Source of the DNA: DASWZN01 sp036404435
GTDB taxonomy: Bacteria > Acidobacteriota > Terriglobia > Bryobacterales > Bryobacteraceae
Assembly: GCA_036404435.1 (NCBI GenBank)
Contig: DASWZN010000032.1
Span: 186,001 to 250,000 of the forward strand
Length of the DNA: 64,000 nucleotides
Direction of reading: 5' to 3'
Both the position numbers and the translations under genes were made by a program. The notes beneath the pieces were generated by a model. The model ran no database searches, was not told the DNA's origin, and saw only the letters and a program-made list of their open reading frames with translations. Below are positions 8,543-17,790 of this stretch, in pieces. Position 1 is the first letter of the stretch. Each line of letters opens with the position of its first letter.

Positions 8543-9091
8543 GTGCTCTTTGCGTTATTGGGGAACGTGCGCAGCGCGCTGATCGTCGCGGCCGTTCCGT
8601 TTTCGCTGCTGTTCGCCTCCGTTCTGCTCGACCTGCGCCACATCCAGGCCAATCTGCTCTCGCTCGGCGAGCCCATCGGCGGCATCTGGGCGCTGCTGGT
8701 CTCGCGCACGCATTTCAGCGTTTCCTCGGGCGTGGGCATGCTGGCGCTACTCGGCGTCTCGGTGCAGATCGGGGTGATCATGATCGAGTACATTAACCAG
8801 TTGCGCGCACGGGGCCATGGAGTGGTGGAGGCGGCAACCGAAGGCGCCATGCTGAGGCTCCGGCCCATCATGACGACCATGCTGGTGGCGACGCTCGGTT
8901 TGCTGCCGGCGTCGCTCTCGCACGACATCGGGTCGGATTCGCAACGGCCCTTCGCCATCGTGATCGTGGGCGGCCTGATCGTGAACCTGTTCATCAGCCT
9001 CTTGTTGCGGCCGACGCTCTACGCTTGGATCGCGCGGCCCACCGACCGCCTGCCGGCGGCGGAGGAGTCCGAGGGCACGCTAACGCAATAG
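8543..9091 (+). pseudogene. C-terminal remnant of an RND/HME efflux transporter (CusA/CzcA/AcrB-like)
   Basis: Only about 182 codons remain, against about 1,030 in an intact RND pump. The fragment covers the last transmembrane helices: FALLGNVRSALIVAAVPFSLL, then GVGMLALLGVSVQIGVIMI and YINQLRARGHGVVEAATEG, the conserved MLRLRPIMTTMLVATLGLLP, and RPFAIVIVGGLIVNLFISLL with a short tail. Homology begins abruptly at about 8541, directly after a sequence resembling an insertion-sequence end. There is no ribosome binding site at the first ATG. No membrane-fusion or outer-membrane partner lies nearby. It is best read as a truncated, non-functional gene. Confidence 0.7.
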
Positions 9092-9144
9092 CGCGACGGC
9101 CGCTGACAGTTGTGCAACATCGTTGTCTGATATAGAATTCCCCC

Positions 9145-12100
9145 ATGCTTCGAGTCGCAAGCTTGCGAGTTCCCGCGATATTCCTTCTGGTATTGTCCGC
9201 GTCCGCGGCCACCCCCCGCCAGGACGCCGCGGCGGACCGGGTGGTCAGCCGGGTGGACCGTACTCGGCGCGTCTCGATTCCTGGGCGGCCTCCTGCATGG
9301 GCCAATCCGCAGACCGACGCCGGCGCCCTTCCCGAGGACTTTACCATCCGGCACGCCGCCATCGTTCTCGCCCGGTCGCCCGAGCGGCAGCGCGCCTTTG
9401 AGAATCTCCTGCGCAGGCAGCAAGAGCCCGGCTCTTCCGACTATCATCGCTGGCTGACCCCGGTCGAGGTGGGAGAGCGCTTCGGCGTCTCCACGAACGA
9501 CATTGCCGCCGTCACCGGCTGGCTCGCCTCCGAGGGTCTGCACGTGGAGTCCGTTTCCAACAGCCGCGTGCGGATCGCGTTCGGCGGTACGGCCGCGGCG
9601 GTCGGCGGGGCGTTTGGCGCGCGGATGCATCAGTACGCAGTCGGCGGCGAGCGACGCTTCTCGATCGCATCCGAACCGAGCATCCCGGCCGCACTGGCTC
9701 CCGTAGTCCGTGCCGTCTCCGGCCTTTACACCGTCAAGCTCAATCCGATGCTCAGAGGCGGCCCGGCCAGCCTGGGCCCTGCGCCCGCGGGCAGCTTTTC
9801 CTGCAGCGGCGGCGCGTGCAGCCACTATGTATTTCCGTCGGATTTCGCGACCATCTACGACCTGAATTCCGTCTACTCCAGCGGTATCGACGGCGCCGGT
9901 CAGACCATTGCGATTGTCGGCCGCTCCCGGGTCGACAATGCGGACATCGAGAGCTTCCAGCAACTTTCCGGCCTCCCGGTGCGGGACCCCACCGTAATTG
10001 TCCCTCTGAACGGGAGCGATCCCGGCCCTCCGCTGACGTCTCAAGGAAACTTCTCGGACGATCAGTTGGAGGCGACCCTCGACGTTACGCGGGCGAGCGG
10101 CGTGGCTCCCGGAGCGACGATCCTTCTGGTGATTAGCAGCAACGATGTCACTGCGCCCGGCGGCGGTCTCCATGTCGCCGCCGAGTACGTCATCGACACC
10201 AGCCCGGTCCCGGCGCAAATCATGAATATCAGTTTCGGAGGATGCGAGAACGTGCTTGGCGAAGCGGGAGTGGCCCTCGAGGACAGCCTGTACAGCCAGG
10301 CGGCGGCCGAGGGCATCTCCATATTCGTTTGTTCCGGCGACTCCGGAGCGGCAGGTTGTGATCTGTACTTTGCGACGCCGCCCGCTTCGCAGACCTTGAA
10401 TACCAACGGCTTCTGCTCCTCGAGTTACGCGACCTGCGTCGGGGGCACCGAGTTCGCGGATGCCAGTAACCCGGGCCAATATTGGTACTCGACCAATGGA
10501 GTCAACTACGAATCCGCGTTCGGCTACATCCCGGAGGGCGCCTGGAACGAACCTTTCACCAATAGCAGCTCGACCCAGACCTCCCAGAGCGGAGGCGGCG
10601 TGAGCGAATTCATAGCCACGCCCCCCTGGCAGGCCGGCATAGCGCCCGGCTACCAGGGACGATACACGCCGGATGTTTCCTTCACTTCTTCCGCCCACGA
10701 CGGCTACTTCGCCTGCTTCGCCGCCGGGGGCAATCCCTGCTCCGGGCAAGGTCAAAGCCTGCACTTTGAGTACTTCTACGGAACCTCGGCGGCCGCTCCG
10801 GACATGGCCGGAATTGCCGCTCTCATCAACCAGAAAGAGGGCAGCCCCCAGGGGAACCTCAACCCGGCGCTCTATCGCCTGTCCGTCACGGCCCCCCAGG
10901 TTTTCCACGACGTTACCGTAGCGTCGAGCGGCGTCGCGAACTGCGACGTCAATATCCCGAGTATGTGCAATAACAGCGTGCCCAGCCCCTTCGGTCTGAC
11001 CGGCGGTCTGGCCGGCTTCCTGGTAGGCCCCGGTTATGACGAAGCGACCGGCCTCGGCTCCATCGATGTCGCAAGCCTGCTTGCGAACTGGGCGAGCGCC
11101 ACCGCTCCACTGCCCACCACAACGACGGCGCTGAGCTCGAGCGCGAACCCCGCCGTTGTGGGAACGCTCGTGACCCTGACCGCCAGCGTAACCTCCAGCG
11201 ACTCGACCAGCCCGCAGGGAACAGTGTCGTTCGCCGACGGCGGCGCCCCGCTGGCGACGGAGATTCTGAACGCCTCCGGGAGTGCCGCCTACGGCACGGC
11301 AAGCCTCGCTGCCGGCGCGCACTCGATTATGGCCGTCTACGGGGGCGACGCGACCCATGCCGGCAGCACTTCTGCCGCGCTGATGCAAATCGTCAACCCA
11401 CAGGGGTGCACGTTGGGGCTCAGTTCCCCGAGCGCGAACTTTCCCGCCGGGGGAGGAAACGGCGCTGTCAACGTTACCGCCGGAGCCGGCTGCTTCTGGG
11501 CCGCTTCCAGCCCGGTCGGCTGGGTGACGTTCGCTGGACCCGCTTCCGGCTCCGGCAACGGGGTCGTGAACTACACGGTGGCTGCCGACAACGGCTCCGC
11601 ACGCTCGGGCACGTTGACCATCGCCGGACTTCCCTTCAATGTCGAGCAACTAGGCACGAGCACCGGCGGCCTGCTCTTCGTTCCCGCCACACCATGCCGA
11701 ATCGCCGACACGCGTAACGCTGACGGCCTTTTTGGCGGTCCGGCCATGACCGCCGGTTCCACGCGTTCGTTCGCTATTCCCGCGAGCGGCTGCAGTATCC
11801 CCTCGACCGCCCAGGCCTACTCCCTGAACGTCACGGTGGTGCCCGCGGGGCCTCTTGGCTACTTGTCGCTGTGGCCCACCGGTCAGGATCAGCCCTTCGT
11901 CTCCACCCTGAACTCCTCCGGCGGCATCGTGGTGGCCAACGCCGCCATAGTGCCCGCAGGCGCGGGCGGCGCCGTCAGCGTCTACGTCACCGACGCCACC
12001 AACGTCATCCTCGACATCAACGGTTACTTTGAAGCCTCGGGCTCCTATGACTTCTATCCGGCTCCGCCCTGCCGCGTGGCGGATACGCGGGGCGCCGTGG

Positions 12101-12798
12101 GCCCGTTCGGAGGGCCATCCATGTCGGGCGGCCAGAGCCGCGACTTTGCGGTTCCCTCGAGTGGCTGCAACATCCCCCCTACCGCCAGCGCTTACTCGCT
12201 GAATGTCACGGTGGTCCCGGCCGGCTTTCTGGGATACCTGTCAACGTGGCCCGCCGGTCAGCCGCAGCCGAACGTCTCGACGCTCAACTCCTGGACCGGT
12301 AAAGTAGTCGCGAACGCCGCGCTTGTTCCGGCGGGGGCGAACGAATCGATTTCGGTCTATGTGAGCAACCCGACCGATGTCATCCTGGATATCGACGGCT
12401 ATTTCGGCCCGCCCGGAAACACGGGCGCACTGCAGTTCTATCCGCTGACGCCGTGCCGGGTCGCCGACACGCGCAACGCGGACGGCCCCCTCGGTGGCCC
12501 GGAGATGGAGGGCGCAACCGCGCGCTCCTTCCCAGTTCCCTCCAGCGCCTGCGGCGTCCCCGCCTCCGCGGCGGCCTATTCGCTGAACGTAACCGTGGTG
12601 CCCGACGGCCCGCTCTACTACTTGACGACATGGCCCACGGGATTGTCACAGCCGCTGGTATCCACTCTGAACTCATTCGATGGCTCGGTGCTGGCGAATG
12701 CGGCCATCGTGCCCGCGGGCACGGGCGGCGCCATCAGCGTCTACGTCACCAACCCGGCGCACGTGATCCTCGACATCAACGGCTACTTTGCGCCGTGA
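9145..12798 (+). CDS. Secreted sedolisin (peptidase S53, pro-kumamolisin) with Ig-like, BACON-like and three C-terminal repeat domains
   Basis: The 1,217-residue protein opens with a signal peptide (ending near SASAATPRQ) and a pro-kumamolisin activation domain (about 40-200; DYHRWLTPVEVGERFG). The S53 catalytic domain follows at about 230-650. The triad is visible: Glu309 and Asp313 in QLEATLDVTRAS, Ser548 in FYGTSAAAPDMAG, and oxyanion Asp399 in CSGDSGAAGC. A bacterial Ig-like domain (SSANPAVVGTLVTLTASV) and a BACON-like beta domain (CFWAASSPVGWVTF) come next. Three tandem copies of a roughly 126-residue module follow, each starting PCRxADTR and ending VILDINGYF or VILDIDGYF. It is an acid-type serine-carboxyl endopeptidase, extracellular, with substrate- or surface-binding tail modules. 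It stands alone with no regulatory neighbour. Confidence 0.95.
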   Translation: MLRVASLRVPAIFLLVLSASAATPRQDAAADRVVSRVDRTRRVSIPGRPPAWANPQTDAGALPEDFTIRHAAIVLARSPERQRAFENLLRRQQEPGSSDYHRWLTPVEVGERFGVSTNDIAAVTGWLASEGLHVESVSNSRVRIAFGGTAAAVGGAFGARMHQYAVGGERRFSIASEPSIPAALAPVVRAVSGLYTVKLNPMLRGGPASLGPAPAGSFSCSGGACSHYVFPSDFATIYDLNSVYSSGIDGAGQTIAIVGRSRVDNADIESFQQLSGLPVRDPTVIVPLNGSDPGPPLTSQGNFSDDQLEATLDVTRASGVAPGATILLVISSNDVTAPGGGLHVAAEYVIDTSPVPAQIMNISFGGCENVLGEAGVALEDSLYSQAAAEGISIFVCSGDSGAAGCDLYFATPPASQTLNTNGFCSSSYATCVGGTEFADASNPGQYWYSTNGVNYESAFGYIPEGAWNEPFTNSSSTQTSQSGGGVSEFIATPPWQAGIAPGYQGRYTPDVSFTSSAHDGYFACFAAGGNPCSGQGQSLHFEYFYGTSAAAPDMAGIAALINQKEGSPQGNLNPALYRLSVTAPQVFHDVTVASSGVANCDVNIPSMCNNSVPSPFGLTGGLAGFLVGPGYDEATGLGSIDVASLLANWASATAPLPTTTTALSSSANPAVVGTLVTLTASVTSSDSTSPQGTVSFADGGAPLATEILNASGSAAYGTASLAAGAHSIMAVYGGDATHAGSTSAALMQIVNPQGCTLGLSSPSANFPAGGGNGAVNVTAGAGCFWAASSPVGWVTFAGPASGSGNGVVNYTVAADNGSARSGTLTIAGLPFNVEQLGTSTGGLLFVPATPCRIADTRNADGLFGGPAMTAGSTRSFAIPASGCSIPSTAQAYSLNVTVVPAGPLGYLSLWPTGQDQPFVSTLNSSGGIVVANAAIVPAGAGGAVSVYVTDATNVILDINGYFEASGSYDFYPAPPCRVADTRGAVGPFGGPSMSGGQSRDFAVPSSGCNIPPTASAYSLNVTVVPAGFLGYLSTWPAGQPQPNVSTLNSWTGKVVANAALVPAGANESISVYVSNPTDVILDIDGYFGPPGNTGALQFYPLTPCRVADTRNADGPLGGPEMEGATARSFPVPSSACGVPASAAAYSLNVTVVPDGPLYYLTTWPTGLSQPLVSTLNSFDGSVLANAAIVPAGTGGAISVYVTNPAHVILDINGYFAP

Positions 12799-12901
12799 GC
12801 ATACGCGTGCGCTCAGATTCTGTTGTTGTCCGGCAGCCTCCCACTAGGCCGTGGCTTCATCTCTGTCCCCGTTCACGAGTTGTTCGCGGCCAGAGAGCTT
12901 T

Positions 12902-12960
12902 GGTTCGTCTTCTTGGCCACGAATGAACGCGCATGAACACGAATCGGGCCAAGACGAACC
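12902..12960. repeat. Imperfect palindrome with GAATGAACGCGCATGAACAC core (GATGAACG family)
   Basis: Outer arms GGTTCGTCTT (12902-12911) and AAGACGAACC (12951-12960) are a perfect 10-bp inverted repeat. They enclose GGCC-bounded tandem units of the GATGAACG type. It is one of four copies of this family in the window and fills much of the 321-bp gap between the S53 gene and lepA. Confidence 0.8.
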
Positions 12961-13001
12961 CGTTTGGCTCTGGGTCGTCCGGGCAAGGCCAAAGCAGTAT
13001 T

Positions 13002-13077
13002 GGCCGCAGATGAACGCCGATAAACGCGGATTGAAAGCAATTGGTCTATCCGCGTTCATCGGCGTTCATCCGCGGCC
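13002..13077. repeat. Long palindrome of GATGAACGCC units (dispersed repeat family)
   Basis: The left arm 13002-13031 starts GGCCGCAGATGAACGCCGAT. The right arm 13048-13077 ends TCATCCGCGGCC. The arms are inverse complements over 30 bases with two mismatches, separated by 16 bases. Each arm is made of tandem units of about 10 bp. The same design recurs at 12902-12960, 32841-32876 and 59292-59369. Confidence 0.9.
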
Positions 13078-13119
13078 AGAATTCGTCGGCCTCTGAAGAG
13101 AGCGCCGGGGCGCAGTACG

Positions 13120-14925
<1,806 letters not shown>

Positions 14926-14962
14926 GAGGTATGATGATGCTCTAGAACACCCAGTATCCCAT

Positions 14963-15748
14963 ATGTCTTATAAGTTCATTACTTTTGAGGCGTCCGACGA
15001 CGGCATCGCGCTGGTCACGGTCAACCGGCCGGAAAAGCTGAACGCCTTGAACGCGGCCGTCATGGGAGAGCTGGACGACGCCTTTCGCCGCGTCGAAACC
15101 GATCCTGCCGTGCGCGGGCTCATCCTGACGGGCGCGGGGGACAAGGCCTTTGTAGCAGGTGCCGATATCGGCGAGCTGCCCATCGGCCACGCGCTGGCGG
15201 CGCGCGAGATGTCTTTGCGGGGGCTCGCAGTCCTGCGGCGGCTGGAGCGGATGGGAAAGCCCTCCCTCGCCGCCATCAACGGGTATGCCCTGGGCGGCGG
15301 CCTGGAACTGGCTCTGTGCTGCACCCTGCGCGTGGCGTCCGCGAACGCGAAGCTGGCGCTGCCCGAGATCAAGCTCGGCATCATGCCGGGTTACGGCGGA
15401 ACCCAGCGCCTGCCCCGCCTGGTGGGGCGCGGACGTGCGCTCGAAATGCTGCTCACCGGCAGCCTGATCGACGCCGCCGAAGCCGAGCGCATGGGCTTGG
15501 TCAACCATGTCGTGTTACAAACGGAGTTGCTGAACTTTTCGCGAGCGCTGCTGCGGAGGATCTTCGAAAACGCGCCGCTGGCGGTCGCGAGTGTTTTGGA
15601 GGCCGTCGATGCCAGCTTGAACGCCGGGATCGAGGAGGGCCTCCGTTTCGAATCCGCCATGTTCGGAACCCTGGCGGCCACGGAAGATGCGGTCGAGGGC
15701 ACGCGCGCGTTTCTCGAGAAGCGCAAGCCCCTTTTCAAAGGAAAGTAG
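14963..15748 (+). CDS. Enoyl-CoA hydratase/isomerase (crotonase) family protein
   Basis: I start at ATG 14963 (MSYKFITFEASDDGIALVTV), which gives 261 residues, the normal crotonase length; further upstream the frame is antisense to lepA. The acyl-CoA binding and oxyanion segments are clear: AFVAGADIGEL near residue 65 and INGYALGGGLELALCC near 105. The two catalytic glutamates fit: one in GGGLELAL and one in the ALPEIKLGIMPGYGGTQRLP segment. It hydrates 2-enoyl-CoA thioesters, as in fatty-acid or hydroxybutyrate metabolism (Crt/FadB1-like). Its stop is 2 bases before the ribH start, so it heads a run with ribH, nusB and a lipoprotein gene. That association looks like convenience rather than a shared pathway. 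Confidence 0.93.
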   Translation: MSYKFITFEASDDGIALVTVNRPEKLNALNAAVMGELDDAFRRVETDPAVRGLILTGAGDKAFVAGADIGELPIGHALAAREMSLRGLAVLRRLERMGKPSLAAINGYALGGGLELALCCTLRVASANAKLALPEIKLGIMPGYGGTQRLPRLVGRGRALEMLLTGSLIDAAEAERMGLVNHVVLQTELLNFSRALLRRIFENAPLAVASVLEAVDASLNAGIEEGLRFESAMFGTLAATEDAVEGTRAFLEKRKPLFKGK

Positions 15749-15750
15749 AA

Positions 15751-16227
15751 ATGCAGAATTCCATCGTCGAAGGCCACCTGAATGCGGCTGGCCTCAAGTT
15801 TGCGATCGTTGTGAGCCGGTTCAACGGTATCATCACCGACCGTCTGCTGGCCGGGGCGCTCGACGCGCTCGCCCGCACCGGCGCGAGCGAGCCGCTGGAG
15901 ATCGTCAAGGTGCCCGGTTCCTGGGAGCTGCCGTTGGTGGCCCGCGAGCTGGCCCGCCAGAAGCGGCACGACGCCGTCATTTGCCTCAGCGCCGTGATCC
16001 GCGGCGACACGCCGCACCATGAATACATCGCCGCCGAGGCCGCCAAGGGCCTCGCGCAGGCCAGCCTGGAGACGGGCGTCCCCATCAGCTTCGGAGTGCT
16101 GACCACCGACACCCTCGACCAGGCCGTCGACCGCGCTGGCGCCAAAGGCGGCAACAAGGGCTTCGACGCCGCCATGTCCGCCATCGAGATGGGCAACCTC
16201 ATGCGCCGCCTGCGTGCGGGCGCCTGA
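15751..16227 (+). CDS. ribH: 6,7-dimethyl-8-ribityllumazine synthase
   Basis: This 158-residue protein catalyses the penultimate step of riboflavin synthesis. It condenses 5-amino-6-ribitylamino-uracil with 3,4-dihydroxy-2-butanone 4-phosphate, and forms large icosahedral or pentameric shells. Landmarks are FAIVVSRFNGIITDRLLAGA near residue 17, VPGSWELPLVA near 53, and the catalytic histidine region VIRGDTPHHEYIA near 84. GVLTTDT and NKGFDAAMSAIEMGNL follow. AAAGGAAAG immediately before the ATG is a good ribosome site. The nusB start lies 6 bases downstream of the stop; ribH-nusB adjacency is widespread in bacteria and supports both assignments. Other rib genes are not in the window. Confidence 0.97.
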   Translation: MQNSIVEGHLNAAGLKFAIVVSRFNGIITDRLLAGALDALARTGASEPLEIVKVPGSWELPLVARELARQKRHDAVICLSAVIRGDTPHHEYIAAEAAKGLAQASLETGVPISFGVLTTDTLDQAVDRAGAKGGNKGFDAAMSAIEMGNLMRRLRAGA

Positions 16228-16233
16228 AGCCGC

Positions 16234-16674
16234 ATGCCCTCTCGCCACCGCTCCCGGGAGCGTGCGCTCCAGATCCTGTTTCAACTGGACATGAGCCACC
16301 AGCCCGTCGAAACGGCCATCGCCTCCTATTACGGCGGCCTCTATTCCGAGGAGAGCGACCAGCCGCCCGAGCCCGACCCGTTCATGGAAGAGCTTGTCCG
16401 CGGGACCGTGGAGCGCACCGCCGAGATCGACCGCCGCATCGTTCAGCGCTCCGAGCACTGGCGGATGGAGCGCATGGCCGTGGTGGACCGCAACGTCCTG
16501 CGCCTGGCCATCTACGAGATGAGCACCGGCCTCTTGCCCGCGCCGGTGGTCATCAACGAGGCCATCGAGCTGGCCCGCCGCTTCTCGGGCGACGAGTCGG
16601 TCGCTTTCGTCAATGGCGTCCTGGACGCGATCCACCGCGAGGGGCCGGCCGAACCGGTGGATCCGGCGACATGA
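16234..16674 (+). CDS. nusB: Transcription antitermination factor NusB
   Basis: This 146-residue all-helical RNA-binding protein joins NusE (S10) at boxA to promote antitermination in rRNA operons. It starts MPSRHRSRERALQILFQLD, the typical basic arginine-rich NusB N-terminus. It ends with the conserved VVINEAIELARRFSGDESV and FVNGVLDAIHRE near residues 108-135. Length is normal. It sits between ribH (6 bp upstream) and the lipoprotein gene, with which it shares a 4-bp ATGA overlap, so translation is probably coupled. Confidence 0.95.
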   Translation: MPSRHRSRERALQILFQLDMSHQPVETAIASYYGGLYSEESDQPPEPDPFMEELVRGTVERTAEIDRRIVQRSEHWRMERMAVVDRNVLRLAIYEMSTGLLPAPVVINEAIELARRFSGDESVAFVNGVLDAIHREGPAEPVDPAT

Positions 16675-17267
16675 CCCGCACGGCCTTCCTCGTAGCGGCC
16701 GTTCTCGTCCTGGCCGGTTGTTCCAAGCCGCCACTCACCTCGGAGACGGCGGCCCGCGTCATCCGCGAAAGCGCGCGCTTTCGAGAGCCGGGCTTCGTCG
16801 GCGTGGCCCGCGAGGAAGCGCCCTCCGACTGCAAGACGAAGCTCGACGACGATGCGGACTGGAGGGCGCTCGCCAAGACCGGCTGGCTGGAATTGCACGA
16901 CGAGGAGGATTTCGAGCGTGGAACCGAAGGCCGGGCGACCGTCAAGTGCGCGGGCGCCTTGAGCGGGGACGGACTGCGCGCCGGGGTCTCCGTGAACACC
17001 AATACCTATCACGAATGGCGCGTTCCCGCCGCGGTCCGGGAACTGGCGGCGATCCAGTCCATCACCTCGACCGAGAACGGCATCTCGACCGTCCAGTTCA
17101 CCTACCGCTGGCGGCTCAACGCCTTTGGCAGCCAGGTCCTCGAGTCCGGCCCGGAATTGGACGGCGCCGGCGCCCTGCGCCTCCTCGACGACGGCTGGCA
17201 CGTCGCCGACTTCACCGCCCTCCCCGAGTTCTCCCCCGTCCGGCAAGGTCGCTTGAGTCCTCAGTAG
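16671..17267 (+). CDS. Putative lipoprotein of unknown function
   Basis: This is a 198-residue protein with a clear lipoprotein signal: MTRTAFLVAAVLVLAGC, with the lipidated cysteine at residue 17 in LAGC. The mature part is soluble and mixed alpha/beta, with a second cysteine pair (SDCKTKL and TVKCAGA) that may form a disulfide. The C-terminal segment VQFTYRWRLNAFG and DDGWHVADF looks beta-stranded. No named domain is recognised. It overlaps the nusB stop by 4 bp and is the last gene of the ECH-ribH-nusB run. The next 300 bp hold only repeats and toxin-antitoxin debris. Confidence 0.8.
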   Translation: MTRTAFLVAAVLVLAGCSKPPLTSETAARVIRESARFREPGFVGVAREEAPSDCKTKLDDDADWRALAKTGWLELHDEEDFERGTEGRATVKCAGALSGDGLRAGVSVNTNTYHEWRVPAAVRELAAIQSITSTENGISTVQFTYRWRLNAFGSQVLESGPELDGAGALRLLDDGWHVADFTALPEFSPVRQGRLSPQ

Positions 17268-17373
17268 CCGCCCACGGAATCGAGCCAGCCGACTTCGAGA
17301 GATAAAGCCAGGGTATGGAGCCGCCGGTCCGCTGCCTCGCGGTCGGGGTTCGGTTACGGCGCGAACGGCAGCA

Positions 17374-17413
17374 CCGCCGCTGCCAGCACCGAACCGCGAC
17401 CGTTAGGGAGCGG
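17374..17413. repeat. Dispersed repeat GCACCGAACCGCG family, copy 1
   Basis: CCGCCGCTGCCAGCACCGAA continues into CCGCGACCGTTAGGGAGCGG. A second direct copy follows at 17488, 114 bp further on. The 17268-17540 gap contains nothing else that I can support as a gene; read on the minus strand these copies give the spurious peptides NGRGSVLAAAV and ADARGSVLVAAV. Confidence 0.8.
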
Positions 17414-17487
17414 ACGGCCTGTTGTACCGTCGAAGGAGTGAGCCAAACCGACACCACAGCGCGGGGCGCATCGCCGCCACCAGCGCA

Positions 17488-17527
17488 CCGCCGCTACCAG
17501 CACCGAACCGCGCGCGTCAGCGAGCGG
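17488..17527. repeat. Dispersed repeat GCACCGAACCGCG family, copy 2
   Basis: CCGCCGCTACCAGCACCGAA continues into CCGCGCGCGTCAGCGAGCGG. The 28-bp core GCACCGAACC...GAGCGG recurs inverted at 56570-56597 and 59447-59474. It ends 14 bp from the VapC stub. Confidence 0.85.
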
Positions 17528-17540
17528 ATGTCGCGGGCGG

Positions 17541-17573
17541 CTATACGCGACCGGATTTGTCAAACAGATTCAC
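17541..17573 (-). pseudogene. Ten-codon stub of a VapC (PIN-domain) toxin
   Basis: Directly after the VapB-like antitoxin, a GTG overlaps its stop (GTGA) and begins VNLFDKSGRV before a TAG. The arrangement and the hydrophobic-D-x-S start resemble a VapC N-terminus such as xILVDTSVW, where the Asp is catalytic. The rest of the toxin is absent and the dispersed repeat begins 14 bp later. Ten codons are too few for certainty. Confidence 0.4.
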
Positions 17574-17770
17574 TTGGCCGGCCTCATTCGCCGGCGAGGG
17601 ATGTGCCGCAGAGAAGGCTCAATCCCGCCCGCGGCAGCCAGTCTACGGCCGGCTTCCCGCGCGATAAGCGCCTCAAGACCCGCATGAACCAGCGCCGTCT
17701 TCTCCTCGATGCCCGTGAGATCCCTGGCCTTCGCGACTAGGACGTCGCTGAGGTTTAACGTCGTCCTCAT
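17570..17770 (-). CDS. vapB: VapB-family antitoxin (DUF2191 type), orphan
   Basis: This 66-residue protein starts MRTTLNLSDVLVAKARDLTG, a ribbon-helix-helix DNA-binding N-terminus, followed by the toxin-binding tail KTALVHAGLEALIAREAGRR. Length and order match VapB antitoxins that neutralise PIN-domain VapC ribonucleases and repress their own operon. The ATG at 17768-17770 has AGAGG nine bases upstream. Reading further upstream only antisense TPR sequence would be added. The expected vapC should follow with an overlapping start, but only a ten-codon stub remains. It lies 20 bp downstream of the TPR gene on the same strand, so it may be read through from it. An orphan antitoxin could be inert or could cross-neutralise another VapC. 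Confidence 0.8.
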   Translation of the reverse strand: MRTTLNLSDVLVAKARDLTGIEEKTALVHAGLEALIAREAGRRLAAAGGIEPSLRHIPRRRMRPAK

Positions 17771-17790
17771 AGGCAACAGCCTCTCTTCTA

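Noticed and set aside
9019..11649. Minus-strand open frame of 876 codons opposite the sedolisin gene
   Set aside because: High GC leaves the antisense frame open; the product has glycine/arginine-rich low-complexity text, while the plus strand has a full S53 triad and signal peptide.
12902..13077. Possible CRISPR-like array of GATGAACG units
   Set aside because: Units are about 10 bp, contiguous and arranged as palindromes without spacers; no cas gene is present.
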